Shown here: one piece after another, positions 53,366 through 63,000 of the stretch
How positions within the stretch are numbered: the first letter of the stretch is position 1
Layout: each line of letters begins with the position of its first letter
Assembly: GCA_902800585.1 (NCBI GenBank)
Contig: CADCEW010000004.1
Coordinates: 1 to 64,000 of the forward strand
Direction of reading: 5' to 3'
Origin: an uncultured Prevotellaceae bacterium
Lineage (GTDB): Bacteria; Bacteroidota; Bacteroidia; Bacteroidales; Bacteroidaceae
Length of the DNA: 64,000 nucleotides
The notes under the pieces: generated by a model
What the model was told of the DNA's origin: nothing
Seen by the model: only the letters and a program-made list of their open reading frames with translations
Database searches by the model: none
Program-made: the position numbers and the translations under genes

Positions 53366-55294
53366 TTAATAAAGTGCTTTATACTGTGTCTTAGGATCTG
53401 CAGTGTCCCAGCCCTCGTTCTGCGTCAATCCACCGTTATGCAGAGTAATCTGGTTCTGAGGCTTCGGCAGGAAACCATTGGTAGCCTTGTAGCGCTCAGT
53501 CCAAGAACAGGTCATGTGTTCCATAGGAATCCTATTATCCTTCTGGCCATAGCAGACAATCTGCTTACCTTTCTGAGCTTGGAGGGCATCAGGAGCGTAA
53601 TTACCGTTGGAACAATCGATACCGGTCCAGCGACGCAAGTCGTTGAAGCGAAGTCCCTCGAATACGAACTCCCAGCGACGCTCATTCATGACCGCTTTCA
53701 GAGAGTATGCTGTCTCGGGAACACCGGCACGTTTCTGAACCCGATTCATCCATTGAGCCTCGCCGGTAAGCTCGGTAAGCATCAAATACACGTCAGAATA
53801 ACGCATCAGGTAGAAGTCCTCGAAGTGGTCACCCTGCATCTTGTCGTTGAGTGAACTTTTTCCATAATCAGGACACTGAGTCCACCATGTCCAGTCCTTA
53901 GAACCATTGGCATCAAGGTTAACAGCAGCGTACTTCTTAACTCCATAGCCAGACTCCTCGCAGTCGTCCGTCTCGTAGGTGTATTCCGTAAGTTCATTGT
54001 CAAAGTCAATCAGGGAAGCCTTCTTTCGCTTATCGGTATAACCGCCATCCTTCTCAGCCTTCGTCCAGTCGTCCCAAATATTGCATGAAGGAGTACCCTG
54101 GCCCCAGCCCATGTTGAAAGGATAGGTCTTGTCAAGGGAACCATTCTGGTTGGTGGCACCGTTACGAAGACCCCAGAAAACCATCAGATAGTTTGAGTAC
54201 ATACGTGCGTTGCTATAGTAACCGCCAAGGCTGCCATCCCAAGTTGAAGCGTTCAAGAACTGAATCTGGAAGAGCTCCTCAGAGTTGCCGTTACCCATAT
54301 CTTTCTGGTCGAAGCAGTTCTTGCGGTCCATGTCAGCGATGAACTCATAAGCATGGCCTTTATCATCGTGAGCTTCATCCCAAAGGAAACTGTTGGAGTA
54401 TCCCCAAAGTGAACGGAAGTCTTCACAGAGTTCGTAGCCACCATTTGCCACGATATCCCTCAGACCGCTAACGATATCATCTTTGGAAACAGATGACACG
54501 GTAAGACCCTCCTGGACGATAGGATTTCCGTCGATGGAAAGGTCAATCTTAGGACCACCTTTGGCAAGCTCAGGTGTCTTCATATAGAAACCTGCCCAGA
54601 ACATGTATGCACGAGCCATGAATGCCTCTGCACAGAACTTGTTGGCATGACCATCACCCCTGATACCATATCCAGACGCCCGGCTCATCAGGTTCTTGGC
54701 AGACATGAAGTCTGCGATGATCTGAGGATAGACAACAGTCGCAGCATCACGCTCAATATACGCCTCACCGTCAATCACGGTAGAGGTAATCACAGGAATA
54801 TCTCCGAACATCTGGGAGAGCCACATTGTATAGAGACCGCGCATGAAGAATGCCTCACCGAGGAGTTGGTCACGCTTGACCTTCTCATCATCTGTCCAGG
54901 GCACGTTGTCGATGGTCTCAATCTGGGTGTTTGCACGTGAGATACCGCCATAGAGAAGGTTCCAGTCATACTCATACTGGTTGGCATCCGCCATAGTGAG
55001 ATGATGCAGACACTTGGCCATAAAGTCCTGCAGACCACCGCTACCGTAGTTGTCGTCTGACATCAGACTCCACCAGTAGAAAATGTTATTACACAACTGA
55101 GATTGGTCTCCGCCACCTAACGTATTCAAAATACTGTAGGTAGCCGCATTCAACGCCTCCACATCAGCAGGCTTACCTGGGAATGTCGCAGCGGTCATCT
55201 CAGTCACACGCGGATCGGTGTCCAGCGCGTCGTTACAGGAAATAAACAAGGTTGCTGACAAGACAGCCAACGATGATAAAATATATTTCTTCAT
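53366..55294 (-). CDS. susD: SusD/RagB-family lipoprotein of the left SusCD system
   Basis: A 642-residue lipoprotein (MKKYILSSLAVLSATLFISCND, Cys20). It has SusD features: TDPRVTEMTAATFPGKPADVEA at the N-terminus, GEAFFMRGLYTMWLSQMFGD and the helical scaffold AEAFMARAYMFWAGFY, with ERRWEFVFEGLRFNDLRRW near the C-terminus. It is the lid of the adjacent SusC; the glycan is unknown. The gene partner across the switch (63258) has an almost identical signal peptide and first 35 residues but diverges afterward. The susC stop is 14 bp upstream. Confidence 0.94.
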   Translation of the reverse strand: MKKYILSSLAVLSATLFISCNDALDTDPRVTEMTAATFPGKPADVEALNAATYSILNTLGGGDQSQLCNNIFYWWSLMSDDNYGSGGLQDFMAKCLHHLTMADANQYEYDWNLLYGGISRANTQIETIDNVPWTDDEKVKRDQLLGEAFFMRGLYTMWLSQMFGDIPVITSTVIDGEAYIERDAATVVYPQIIADFMSAKNLMSRASGYGIRGDGHANKFCAEAFMARAYMFWAGFYMKTPELAKGGPKIDLSIDGNPIVQEGLTVSSVSKDDIVSGLRDIVANGGYELCEDFRSLWGYSNSFLWDEAHDDKGHAYEFIADMDRKNCFDQKDMGNGNSEELFQIQFLNASTWDGSLGGYYSNARMYSNYLMVFWGLRNGATNQNGSLDKTYPFNMGWGQGTPSCNIWDDWTKAEKDGGYTDKRKKASLIDFDNELTEYTYETDDCEESGYGVKKYAAVNLDANGSKDWTWWTQCPDYGKSSLNDKMQGDHFEDFYLMRYSDVYLMLTELTGEAQWMNRVQKRAGVPETAYSLKAVMNERRWEFVFEGLRFNDLRRWTGIDCSNGNYAPDALQAQKGKQIVCYGQKDNRIPMEHMTCSWTERYKATNGFLPKPQNQITLHNGGLTQNEGWDTADPKTQYKALY

Positions 55295-55302
55295 AGATTT
55301 TT

Positions 55303-55362
55303 ATCGATTTAGAATTTAATACTTGCACCAATCAGGAAAGTACGAGATGGCGGGTACAGACC
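55303..55362. repeat. 60-bp inverted repeat, left copy (susC-susD junction)
   Basis: This segment, covering the last codons of the left susC, its stop and the start of the intergenic gap, is a perfect reverse complement of 63190-63249. After one mismatch, identity continues about 39 bp into the susD signal sequence. Confidence 0.85.
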
Positions 55363-58300
55363 GAGGTCGATACCGGACTCCCAGCTCTGACCACCACCTG
55401 CATTACCTACCTCAGGATCGAGACCTGTGTAGCCGGTGAAGGTGTAGAGGTTCTGGATCTGAACATAGAAGCGAAGCTGCTGGAACGGGCAAGCCTTCCA
55501 GAGATGCTTGAAGTCGTAACCGAGGATGATGCTCTTGATCTTGAAGTAGTCACCATTCTCCATATAGCGGGTAGATACAGCTAAGGTGTTCGGATGACCA
55601 TTGTTAGAGAGACGCGGCACGTCGTTAGAGGTACCCTCACCGTGCCAGCGGTTAAAGATTGTAGTATCGTAGTTCTCGTCAGGATCGTCACCGAATGAAC
55701 GGTAAGAACGCATGATCTGATGACCGAATGCACCGGCACCGTTTACGGAGAAGTCAAGACCCTTCCAAGTGCAACCGAGGTTGATACCAAGGGTAACATC
55801 GGGATTCGGGTTACCGATCTCATGCTTATCTGTACCGGCACCTTCACCCTTCCAAACAATGACACCGTCACCGTTCCAGTCGTCCCAGATGCAGTCACCG
55901 GGCTGTGCGTCGTCGAGGACGGCCTTGCCGTCTGCACGTGCCTGGTCGATCTGTGCCTGATTCTGCCAGATACCGCTATAAGACATACCGTAGAAGTAAC
56001 CTACAGGATAGCCTTCCTCAACACGGGAAACATAGTCCGTACCCTGTGAGAGCAGGTTACCGCTACCGGCGAGATAATGGTTCTCGTTGTCGATACGGGT
56101 TACCTTGTTCTTGTTGTAAGCGAAGTTCACACCAATATTGTAACGGAAGTCCTTACCGATCTTGTCGTTCCAGGTAAGAGCAACCTCAACACCAGTGTTC
56201 TTAATATCACCACCGTTGATCATAGCAGGGTTGGTACCCATGATACCTACCATTGGACCGCCAACGAGCCAGTCCTTCGTCTTCTTAACATACCAGTCGA
56301 AGTTCACGCCCAAGCGGTTGCTGAGTAAGCGTGCATCGAAACCTAAGTCCCACTGCTCAGAGGTCTCCCAGGTCAGCTCAGGATTAGGAACGATGTTGGC
56401 GTAGGCACCGATATTTGGAGTACCTGCAACAGAGGTGTTCATATCAGAGGCGAACTTGTAAGCGGCACCTTTAGACAGGGCAATCGTGGCAAGATACTGG
56501 TACTTAGCGATACGGTTGTTACCGTTCTGTCCCCAAGATGCACGGATCTTGAAGAAGTCGAGCCAGCTCTTGGTTTTCTCCATGAACTTCTCGTTGGTGA
56601 CTACCCAACCTGCAGAGAAGGATGGGAAAGTACCCCAGCGTTTACCGTCAGTGAAGATACTTGAACCGTCGTAACGGAGGGTTACGGTAGCCATGTAAGT
56701 CTCATTCCAGTCCCAGCTTACACGACCGAACCAAGAAGAAAGATACTCCTCATCGTTCGGGTTACCAGTGGCAGAAACGCTCTTAATATCCTTAAGTTCG
56801 AAGTTATTCAGGTAGGCAGAATCCCAACCCTTCAGGGTTGCGAGCTGCTCACCCCACTTGACACTATTTGATCCGCCGATGTTCACGCCGTAGGCGCTGC
56901 TCTGGAAGGACTGACCGACCATGGCAGTGATCTTGTGGCCTGAGAAGACAGGAAGATCGTAAGTGATGGTATTCTCAATAGACCAGCTGCTGCCGAACCA
57001 TGAGCTCTGGCTTACACTATATACATTAGATATAGAAGTAGGTTCTGCAGCACGTGGCTCATTATAGTTACGGTATGCGCCGGAATTCCAGTTGTAGTTG
57101 AACTGTGAACGCCATCTCAGACCCTTGATGGGCTGGACAACCATGAAGGCAGTAGCGCCAACACCGAGGCTGCGGCTCTCTGCCATGGAGTTCCAACCAC
57201 CAGTTGAGAGGTTCTCCCACGGGTTAAAGAACATAGACGGGTTCCAGCCTTTACCGTAAATAACATTTTCATAATTATCCTGGTATTTATAGACGTCACC
57301 GTTGTCTGCATACTGTGGCATGAGCGGAGTGGTCTGGAGCAGTTTGTGGATATAACTCCAGTACATGCCGTCCTCAGCCAGGTCGTGGTTCTTGCTGTAG
57401 CCGATAGAGATGTTCTCACCAATGGTGATGGCATCGAAGTCCTTCACTCTCAGGAGCACGTGGTCACTGTTCATACGGATAGTGTGACGCTTGTAGTAGG
57501 AAGCCTTGTCGGCACCCATGATACCCTCGTTACCGGTATAGGTATAGGACATCATGAACTTGGAACGGTCCGTACCGCCGGTCAAAGTCACAGAGTGGTT
57601 GTGCTGGACGGCATTCTTATTTTCGAACACACCCCACCAGTCGGTGCCTTGCCAACCGTTTTCAACCATTTTGAGAATATCCATCGGCACGTCATCACCG
57701 TTCGGAACATAGCCTGTCCAGTCCATCAATATACCACTAGAATTGAAGTTGTACTCGGTGAACATGGTCATGTACTGCTGGGCATTGAGCAACTGCGGAC
57801 GCTTGTAGGCATTGGACCAACCAATGGCACCGTTGTAAGTGATCTCAATCTTGCCTTCCTTACCCTGCTTGGTCGTAACCAGGATCACACCGTTAGCAGC
57901 ACGAGAACCGTAGATGGCTGCAGATGCAGCGTCCTTCAGGATATCGATGCTCTCGATATCGTTGGGGTTGATACCATCGAGGCTACCGCCGGCTACACCG
58001 TCGATAACGTAGAGAGGTGAACTGTCACCGATAGTACCCATACCACGGATGTACACCTTGTAGCCCTTACCAGGCTGTGAAGAACTCTGGGTAATCTGTA
58101 CACCAGGAGTGCTTGACTGCATGGCCTCGAGGGCGTTGGTGGTGTTCAGCTTGGCGATGTCGTCACCCTTTACCTGAACGGTGGCACCGGTAACCAGTTT
58201 CTTCTTCTGGACACCATAACCCACAACTACAACCTCATCCAGAAGAGCATTGTCCTCTTTCAAGGTAACGTTGATGGTGCTCTGCCCGTTGACGGCAATC

Positions 58301-58557
58301 TCCTGAGTCGTGTAGCCGATGTAAGAAACAACCAAAGTTGCTCCTGACTTCACATTGAGAGAGAAGTTACCGTCGAAATCGGTCACTGTACCATTAGTGG
58401 TACCTTTCTCCACTACGCTGGCTCCGATGATAGGTTCGCCAGAGTCGTCGTTTACTGTTCCTTTAACGGTGCTTTGAGCCATAGCTCCCAGAGGGAACAA
58501 ACAAAGCAAGAACAGAAAAACCAATGGCTTTTGAAGTGATTTAATTTTTCGATTCAT
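55309..58557 (-). CDS. susC: SusC-like TonB-dependent transporter, left copy of the switch
   Basis: A 1082-residue outer-membrane glycan importer. The signal peptide ends at FPLGAMAQ; a carboxypeptidase-regulatory-like domain (TVKGTVNDDSGEPIIGASVV, about 28-115), TonB box region (LLDEVVVVGYGVQKKK), plug (TPGVQITQSSSQPGKGYKVYIRG, ILKDAASAAIYGSRAANGVI) and barrel ending GASIKF follow. The first 250 residues and the last 20 are nearly identical to the right copy at 60004, while the barrel loops differ, implying different ligands. No consensus promoter is seen between its ATG and the recombinase gene, so it looks silent in this orientation. Confidence 0.95.
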   Translation of the reverse strand: MNRKIKSLQKPLVFLFLLCLFPLGAMAQSTVKGTVNDDSGEPIIGASVVEKGTTNGTVTDFDGNFSLNVKSGATLVVSYIGYTTQEIAVNGQSTINVTLKEDNALLDEVVVVGYGVQKKKLVTGATVQVKGDDIAKLNTTNALEAMQSSTPGVQITQSSSQPGKGYKVYIRGMGTIGDSSPLYVIDGVAGGSLDGINPNDIESIDILKDAASAAIYGSRAANGVILVTTKQGKEGKIEITYNGAIGWSNAYKRPQLLNAQQYMTMFTEYNFNSSGILMDWTGYVPNGDDVPMDILKMVENGWQGTDWWGVFENKNAVQHNHSVTLTGGTDRSKFMMSYTYTGNEGIMGADKASYYKRHTIRMNSDHVLLRVKDFDAITIGENISIGYSKNHDLAEDGMYWSYIHKLLQTTPLMPQYADNGDVYKYQDNYENVIYGKGWNPSMFFNPWENLSTGGWNSMAESRSLGVGATAFMVVQPIKGLRWRSQFNYNWNSGAYRNYNEPRAAEPTSISNVYSVSQSSWFGSSWSIENTITYDLPVFSGHKITAMVGQSFQSSAYGVNIGGSNSVKWGEQLATLKGWDSAYLNNFELKDIKSVSATGNPNDEEYLSSWFGRVSWDWNETYMATVTLRYDGSSIFTDGKRWGTFPSFSAGWVVTNEKFMEKTKSWLDFFKIRASWGQNGNNRIAKYQYLATIALSKGAAYKFASDMNTSVAGTPNIGAYANIVPNPELTWETSEQWDLGFDARLLSNRLGVNFDWYVKKTKDWLVGGPMVGIMGTNPAMINGGDIKNTGVEVALTWNDKIGKDFRYNIGVNFAYNKNKVTRIDNENHYLAGSGNLLSQGTDYVSRVEEGYPVGYFYGMSYSGIWQNQAQIDQARADGKAVLDDAQPGDCIWDDWNGDGVIVWKGEGAGTDKHEIGNPNPDVTLGINLGCTWKGLDFSVNGAGAFGHQIMRSYRSFGDDPDENYDTTIFNRWHGEGTSNDVPRLSNNGHPNTLAVSTRYMENGDYFKIKSIILGYDFKHLWKACPFQQLRFYVQIQNLYTFTGYTGLDPEVGNAGGGQSWESGIDLGLYPPSRTFLIGASIKF

Positions 58558-58563
58558 ACCTTA
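58510..58563. repeat. 54-bp inverted repeat, left arm of the invertible segment
   Basis: Exact reverse complement of 59998-60051. It includes 6 bp before the susC ATG and the first 16 codons of the left susC. Upstream, a second shared block (AACTTAAGTAT, 58583-58593) matches 59964-59974 inverted at a slightly different spacing. It is the likely recombination site. Confidence 0.88.
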
Positions 58564-58658
58564 GTGATTGATAAAAAAATTTAACTTAAGTATTAAGTTT
58601 TGGTTATTTCAAAAAAAAATATTTAACTTTACAAAATCTTTCTACTTAAATTTTTAAT

Positions 58659-59714
58659 ATGATGACGAAAAAAGTAAAAATAAATAAACAAAAGGTAACA
58701 CTGTTGCAAACGTTTGATGATGACAACAAACGTTTCCTCGTGAGAGTCGGAAAAGACCGCTCTAAACATTCATATAATATTATGGTACGTGCGAGAGAGT
58801 ATGTAGCAGAGTATTTACAGTCATGGGTACTTTGTCAGGACATCCCTTTGGAAGAATTGTCTTTGGACTTTATACAACGCTTTAGTGTATTCTTAAGTGT
58901 AGAAAAAGGATTGCGGGGCGGTACCATCTGGTTGAATTGTATGATGCTCAAAGGAGTCGTGCAGCGTGCCCATAGAAGAGGGCTGATAAAAGTCAGTCCT
59001 TTTGCAGAATTTCATATCGCAAAAAACATCCGCGAAAGAGAATTTTGTGATGTTGAAGAAATTTTACAACTTTTCGAACATAATTTTTCTCATCCTATGG
59101 AAAAATATGTACGCGATGTTTTTGTTTTTTCCGCTTTTACAGGAATGTCCTTTGTCGATATTCGTCAATTACGCAAATCCGACATACAAGAAATTGATGG
59201 TCATCAATGGATTATATCTTCCAGACATAAAACCGGAATCCCTTTCCGTGTGAGACTACTGGAACAGCCTTTGTCCATTATCCATCGTTATGAGAAAGCA
59301 AACAAAGAGTATATTTTTGATAAGTTGAAGTATCACGCTGTTGCCAAACGGCTCCCCACTATATTAAAAGCATGTAATATCAACAAACATATTACATTTC
59401 ACTGTGCTCGTCACAGTTTTGCAGTGATGGCACTTAATTATGGCGTACCTATTGAAAGCGTCAGCCATATCTTAGGTCATTCCAATATCACCACTACTCA
59501 AATCTATGCAAAGATCACGACCAAGAAACTGGATATGGACTTTTTGCGTTTAGAACACGGAATAAACACTATTAATTCACCAGCCAAACAGAAACGTTCT
59601 TATTATATATATATTAAAAAAGGTGTAGAAAAATTATTGTTATTTTTACACTTAAAGATAAAAAAACAGCCTGAAATGTTAAAAAGAGAAGGAAAATTAA
59701 AGAAAAAAGCATGA
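58659..59714 (+). CDS. Tyrosine site-specific recombinase (putative switch invertase)
   Basis: A 351-residue integrase-type recombinase. A SAM-like core-binding domain (about 25-125) precedes the catalytic domain: box I region FTGMSFVDIRQL (160-171), Lys191 in RHKTG, HCAR (His248, Arg251), LGHSN (His274) and nucleophile Tyr283 in TQIYAKI. The box I arginine of most tyrosine recombinases is Ser164 or absent here, as in several Bacteroidetes enzymes. The C-terminus is unusually Lys-rich, with a run of about 60 residues after the tyrosine helix. It lies inside the inverted-repeat-bracketed segment between two divergent susC genes and most likely inverts that segment. Confidence 0.93.
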   Translation: MMTKKVKINKQKVTLLQTFDDDNKRFLVRVGKDRSKHSYNIMVRAREYVAEYLQSWVLCQDIPLEELSLDFIQRFSVFLSVEKGLRGGTIWLNCMMLKGVVQRAHRRGLIKVSPFAEFHIAKNIREREFCDVEEILQLFEHNFSHPMEKYVRDVFVFSAFTGMSFVDIRQLRKSDIQEIDGHQWIISSRHKTGIPFRVRLLEQPLSIIHRYEKANKEYIFDKLKYHAVAKRLPTILKACNINKHITFHCARHSFAVMALNYGVPIESVSHILGHSNITTTQIYAKITTKKLDMDFLRLEHGINTINSPAKQKRSYYIYIKKGVEKLLLFLHLKIKKQPEMLKREGKLKKKA

Positions 59715-59762
59715 AAGTATAAAAAAAAAGCAGGAAAATGTAGGAGATTTCATAAAAAGTGT

Positions 59763-59770
59763 TACCTTTG
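59763..59770 (+). promoter_or_regulatory. Predicted outward promoter of the invertible segment
   Basis: TACCTTTG, followed by CAGGG, lies 240 bp upstream of the right susC ATG and 48 bp after the recombinase stop. It is the only strong -7 match facing out of the segment and currently points at the right susC. The -33 half is weak. Confidence 0.65.
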
Positions 59771-59776
59771 CAGGGA

Positions 59777-60003
59777 CATATAATAGTGTGCCAACTACAA
59801 TAGAATTATCTATTAACAGTATATTAACAATAAAATTAAAACTAAAACAATGCCATTAAAGAAATAAGGAATAGCTCACCATTGCGGGTCCCAGGGGCTT
59901 GGCGTGGAAGGGGATTCTTCGTATCCCTGAATTACTAACTAACAAAACATTCATCAAAGAAAAATACTTAAGTTTTACACTATATTTTTTAATAAATTAA
60001 GGT
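59777..60003 (+). promoter_or_regulatory. Long structured susC leader inside the invertible segment
   Basis: A leader of about 225 nt. It has a five-codon mini-ORF (ATG at about 59849, MPLKK), a GC-rich block (GCGGGTCCCAGGGGCTTGGC, 59884-59903) unlike its AT-rich surroundings, and a small hairpin GGGAT-TCTTCGT-ATCCC (59911-59927). Such a leader would be attached to whichever susC the promoter faces. Its function is unknown. Confidence 0.5.
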
Positions 60004-60051
60004 ATGAATCGAAAAATTAAATCACTTCAAAAGCCATTGGTTTTTCTGTTC
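59998..60051. repeat. 54-bp inverted repeat, right arm of the invertible segment
   Basis: Exact reverse complement of 58510-58563, covering TAAGGT and the first 16 codons of the right susC. The first difference is a synonymous T/C in codon 17, after which the two genes stay highly similar. Confidence 0.88.
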
Positions 60052-63000
60052 CTGCTTTGTTTGTTCCCTCTGGGAGCTATGGCTCAAAGCGCCGTTAAAG
60101 GAACAGTGAACGACGACTCTGGCGAACCTATCATCGGAGCCAGCGTAGTGGAGAAAGGTACCACTAATGGTACAGTGACCGATTTCGACGGTAACTTCTC
60201 ACTCAACGTGAAGTCAGGAGCGACTCTGGTCATCTCCTACATCGGCTACACGACACAGGAGGTTGCCGTCAACGGACAGAGCACCATCAACGTCACCTTG
60301 AAAGAGGACAACGCTCTTCTGGATGAGGTTGTAGTTGTGGGTTACGGTGTCCAGAAGAAGAAACTGGTTACCGGTGCCACCGTTCAGGTAAAGGGTGAGG
60401 ACATCGCCAAACTGAACACCACCAACGCCCTCGAGGCCATGCAGTCAAGCACTCCTGGTGTACAGATCACCCAGACATCTTCACAGCCTGGTAAGGGTTA
60501 CAAGGTGTACATCCGCGGTATCGGTACCACAGGTAACTCTGCACCTCTCTACGTTATCGACGGTGTAGCCGGCGGTAGCCTCGACGGTATCAACCCCGCC
60601 GACATCGAGAGCATTGATATCCTGAAGGACGCTGCATCTGCAGCCATCTACGGTGCCCGTGCTGCTAACGGTGTCATTCTGGTTACTACCAAGCAGGGTA
60701 AGGAAGGTAAGATCGAGCTCAGTTACAACGGCGCCATTGGTTGGTCCAATGTCTACAAGCGTCCGCAGCTGCTCAACGCCAGCCAGTACATGAAGATCAT
60801 GGACGAATACACCTACAATACCTCAGGTCTGACGATGGACTGGGCCGGCTTCGTGCCACAGGACATCCTTACCAAGGTTAACAGCGGTTGGACAGGTACT
60901 GACTGGTGGGGCTCATTCGTCAATAAGAATGCCGTCCAGCACAACCATTCTGTAACGCTGACCGGCGGTACAGACCGCTCCAAGTTCATGATGTCCTACG
61001 GCTATACTGGCAATGAGGGTATCATGGGTGCCGACAAGGCTTCCTACTACAAGCGCCATACCATCCGTTTGAACAGCGACCACGTACTCTTGAGAGTGAA
61101 GGACTTCGATGCCATTACCATCGGTGAGAACATCTCCATCAGCTACGTCAAGAACCACGACCTCGCTGAGGACGGCATGTACTGGAGCTATATCCACAGT
61201 CTGCTTCAGACTTCTCCGCTCGTACCACAGTACGCTGAGAACGGCGACAACTATACCTATCAGGACTTCAACGGTAATGTTACCTATGGTCAGGGATGGA
61301 ACTCCTCTCTGTTCAGCAACCCGTGGGAGAACCTCGAGAAGGGCGGCTTCAACTCCATCGCAGAGAGCCGTAGCGTTAATACCAGCGCCACTGCTTTCAT
61401 GGTCGTCCAGCCCATCAAGGGTCTGAGATGGCGTTCCCAGTTCAACTACTGGTGGGGTTCCGGTTCTTATCGTAGCTACGGTGAACCGCGCTCATCCGGT
61501 TATGGTAATGCAACCAGTGTTACATATTCTGCCAGCCAGAGTGCCTGGCTGAACACTTCATGGTCTATTGAGAATACCATCACCTATGATATTCCCGTAT
61601 TCTCTGGCCACAAGATCACTGCCATGGTCGGTCAGACCTTCAACAGCAGCGCCTGGAGTTTCAACGTCGGCGGATCCAACAAGGTGAATTATGGCGAACA
61701 GCTCGCAACCCTGAAGGGCTGGGATTCTGCTTGGCTGTCAAACTTCAAGCTTGAGAACATTACCGATGTTTCTTTGACCGGTAACCCGAACGATGAGGAG
61801 TATCTTTCTTCTTTCTTCGGTCGTGTAAGTTGGGACTGGAATGAGACCTATATGGCTACCGTAACCCTCCGTTACGATGGTTCAAGTATCTTCACAGACG
61901 GTAAGCGCTGGGGTACTTTCCCCTCTTTCTCTGCAGGTTGGGTAGTCACCAACGAGAAATTCATGGAGAAGACCAAGAGCTGGCTCGACTTCTTCAAGAT
62001 TCGTGCAAGCTGGGGACAGAACGGTAACAAGGATATTGCCAAGTACCAGTATCTGGCAACCATCGCCCTTTCCGGCTCTTCAGGCGACAGCGGTTACAAG
62101 TTTGGCTCTGATATGGAGACTTCTACCGCAGGTACTCCGAAAACCGGTGCCTATGCCAACATCGTACCTAACCCCGACCTGACCTGGGAGACTTCCGAGC
62201 AGTGGGACTTAGGTTTCGACGCTCGCTTGCTCAGCAACCGCTTGGGCGTGAACTTCGACTGGTATGTAAAGAAGACGAAGGACTGGCTGATCGGCGGTCA
62301 GATGGTATCCGTCTACGGTACCAATCCTGCTGCCATCAATGGTGGTGACGTGAAGAATACCGGTATTGAGCTCGCCCTCACCTGGAACGACAAGATCGGC
62401 AAGGACTTCCGTTACAACGTCGGTGTGAACTTCACCACACAGAGCAACAAGGTAACCCGTATCGCCAACGACAACGGTTACATCAATGGTCCTAGCGGCG
62501 TCCTCTCACAGGGTACTGAGTACATCTACCGTGCACAGGTAGACAAACCCCTCGGCTACTTCTACGGTATGTCATACAGCGGTGTCTGGCAGAACCAGGA
62601 TCAGATCGACCAGGCTCGTAAGGAGGGCAAGGCCGTCCTTGACGGAGCACAGCCCGGTGACTTGATTTGGGACGACTGGAACGGCGACGGTGTGATTACC
62701 TACGCAGAAGGTGCAACTTGTGACCGTCACGAGATCGGTAACCCGAACCCGGACGTGCTCCTCGGCGTGAACCTCGGACTGACCTGGAGGGGTCTTGACT
62801 TCTCCGTCAACGGCGCCGGTGCATTCGGTCAGCAGATCATGCGCTCCTACCGTTCATTCAGTGACGCTCCTTACCAGAACTACGATACTACTATCCTGGA
62901 TCGCTGGATCGGTGAGGGAACCTCCAACACCCAGCCGCGCATTACCAGTACCGGTAGCGAGAACACGAACTGGGTATCTACACGCTATATGGAGGACGCC

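Noticed and set aside
57346..58020. A 224-codon plus-strand ORF opposite the left susC
   Set aside because: It is antisense to the conserved TonB plug coding region; a similar shadow occurs opposite the right susC at 60913-61197.
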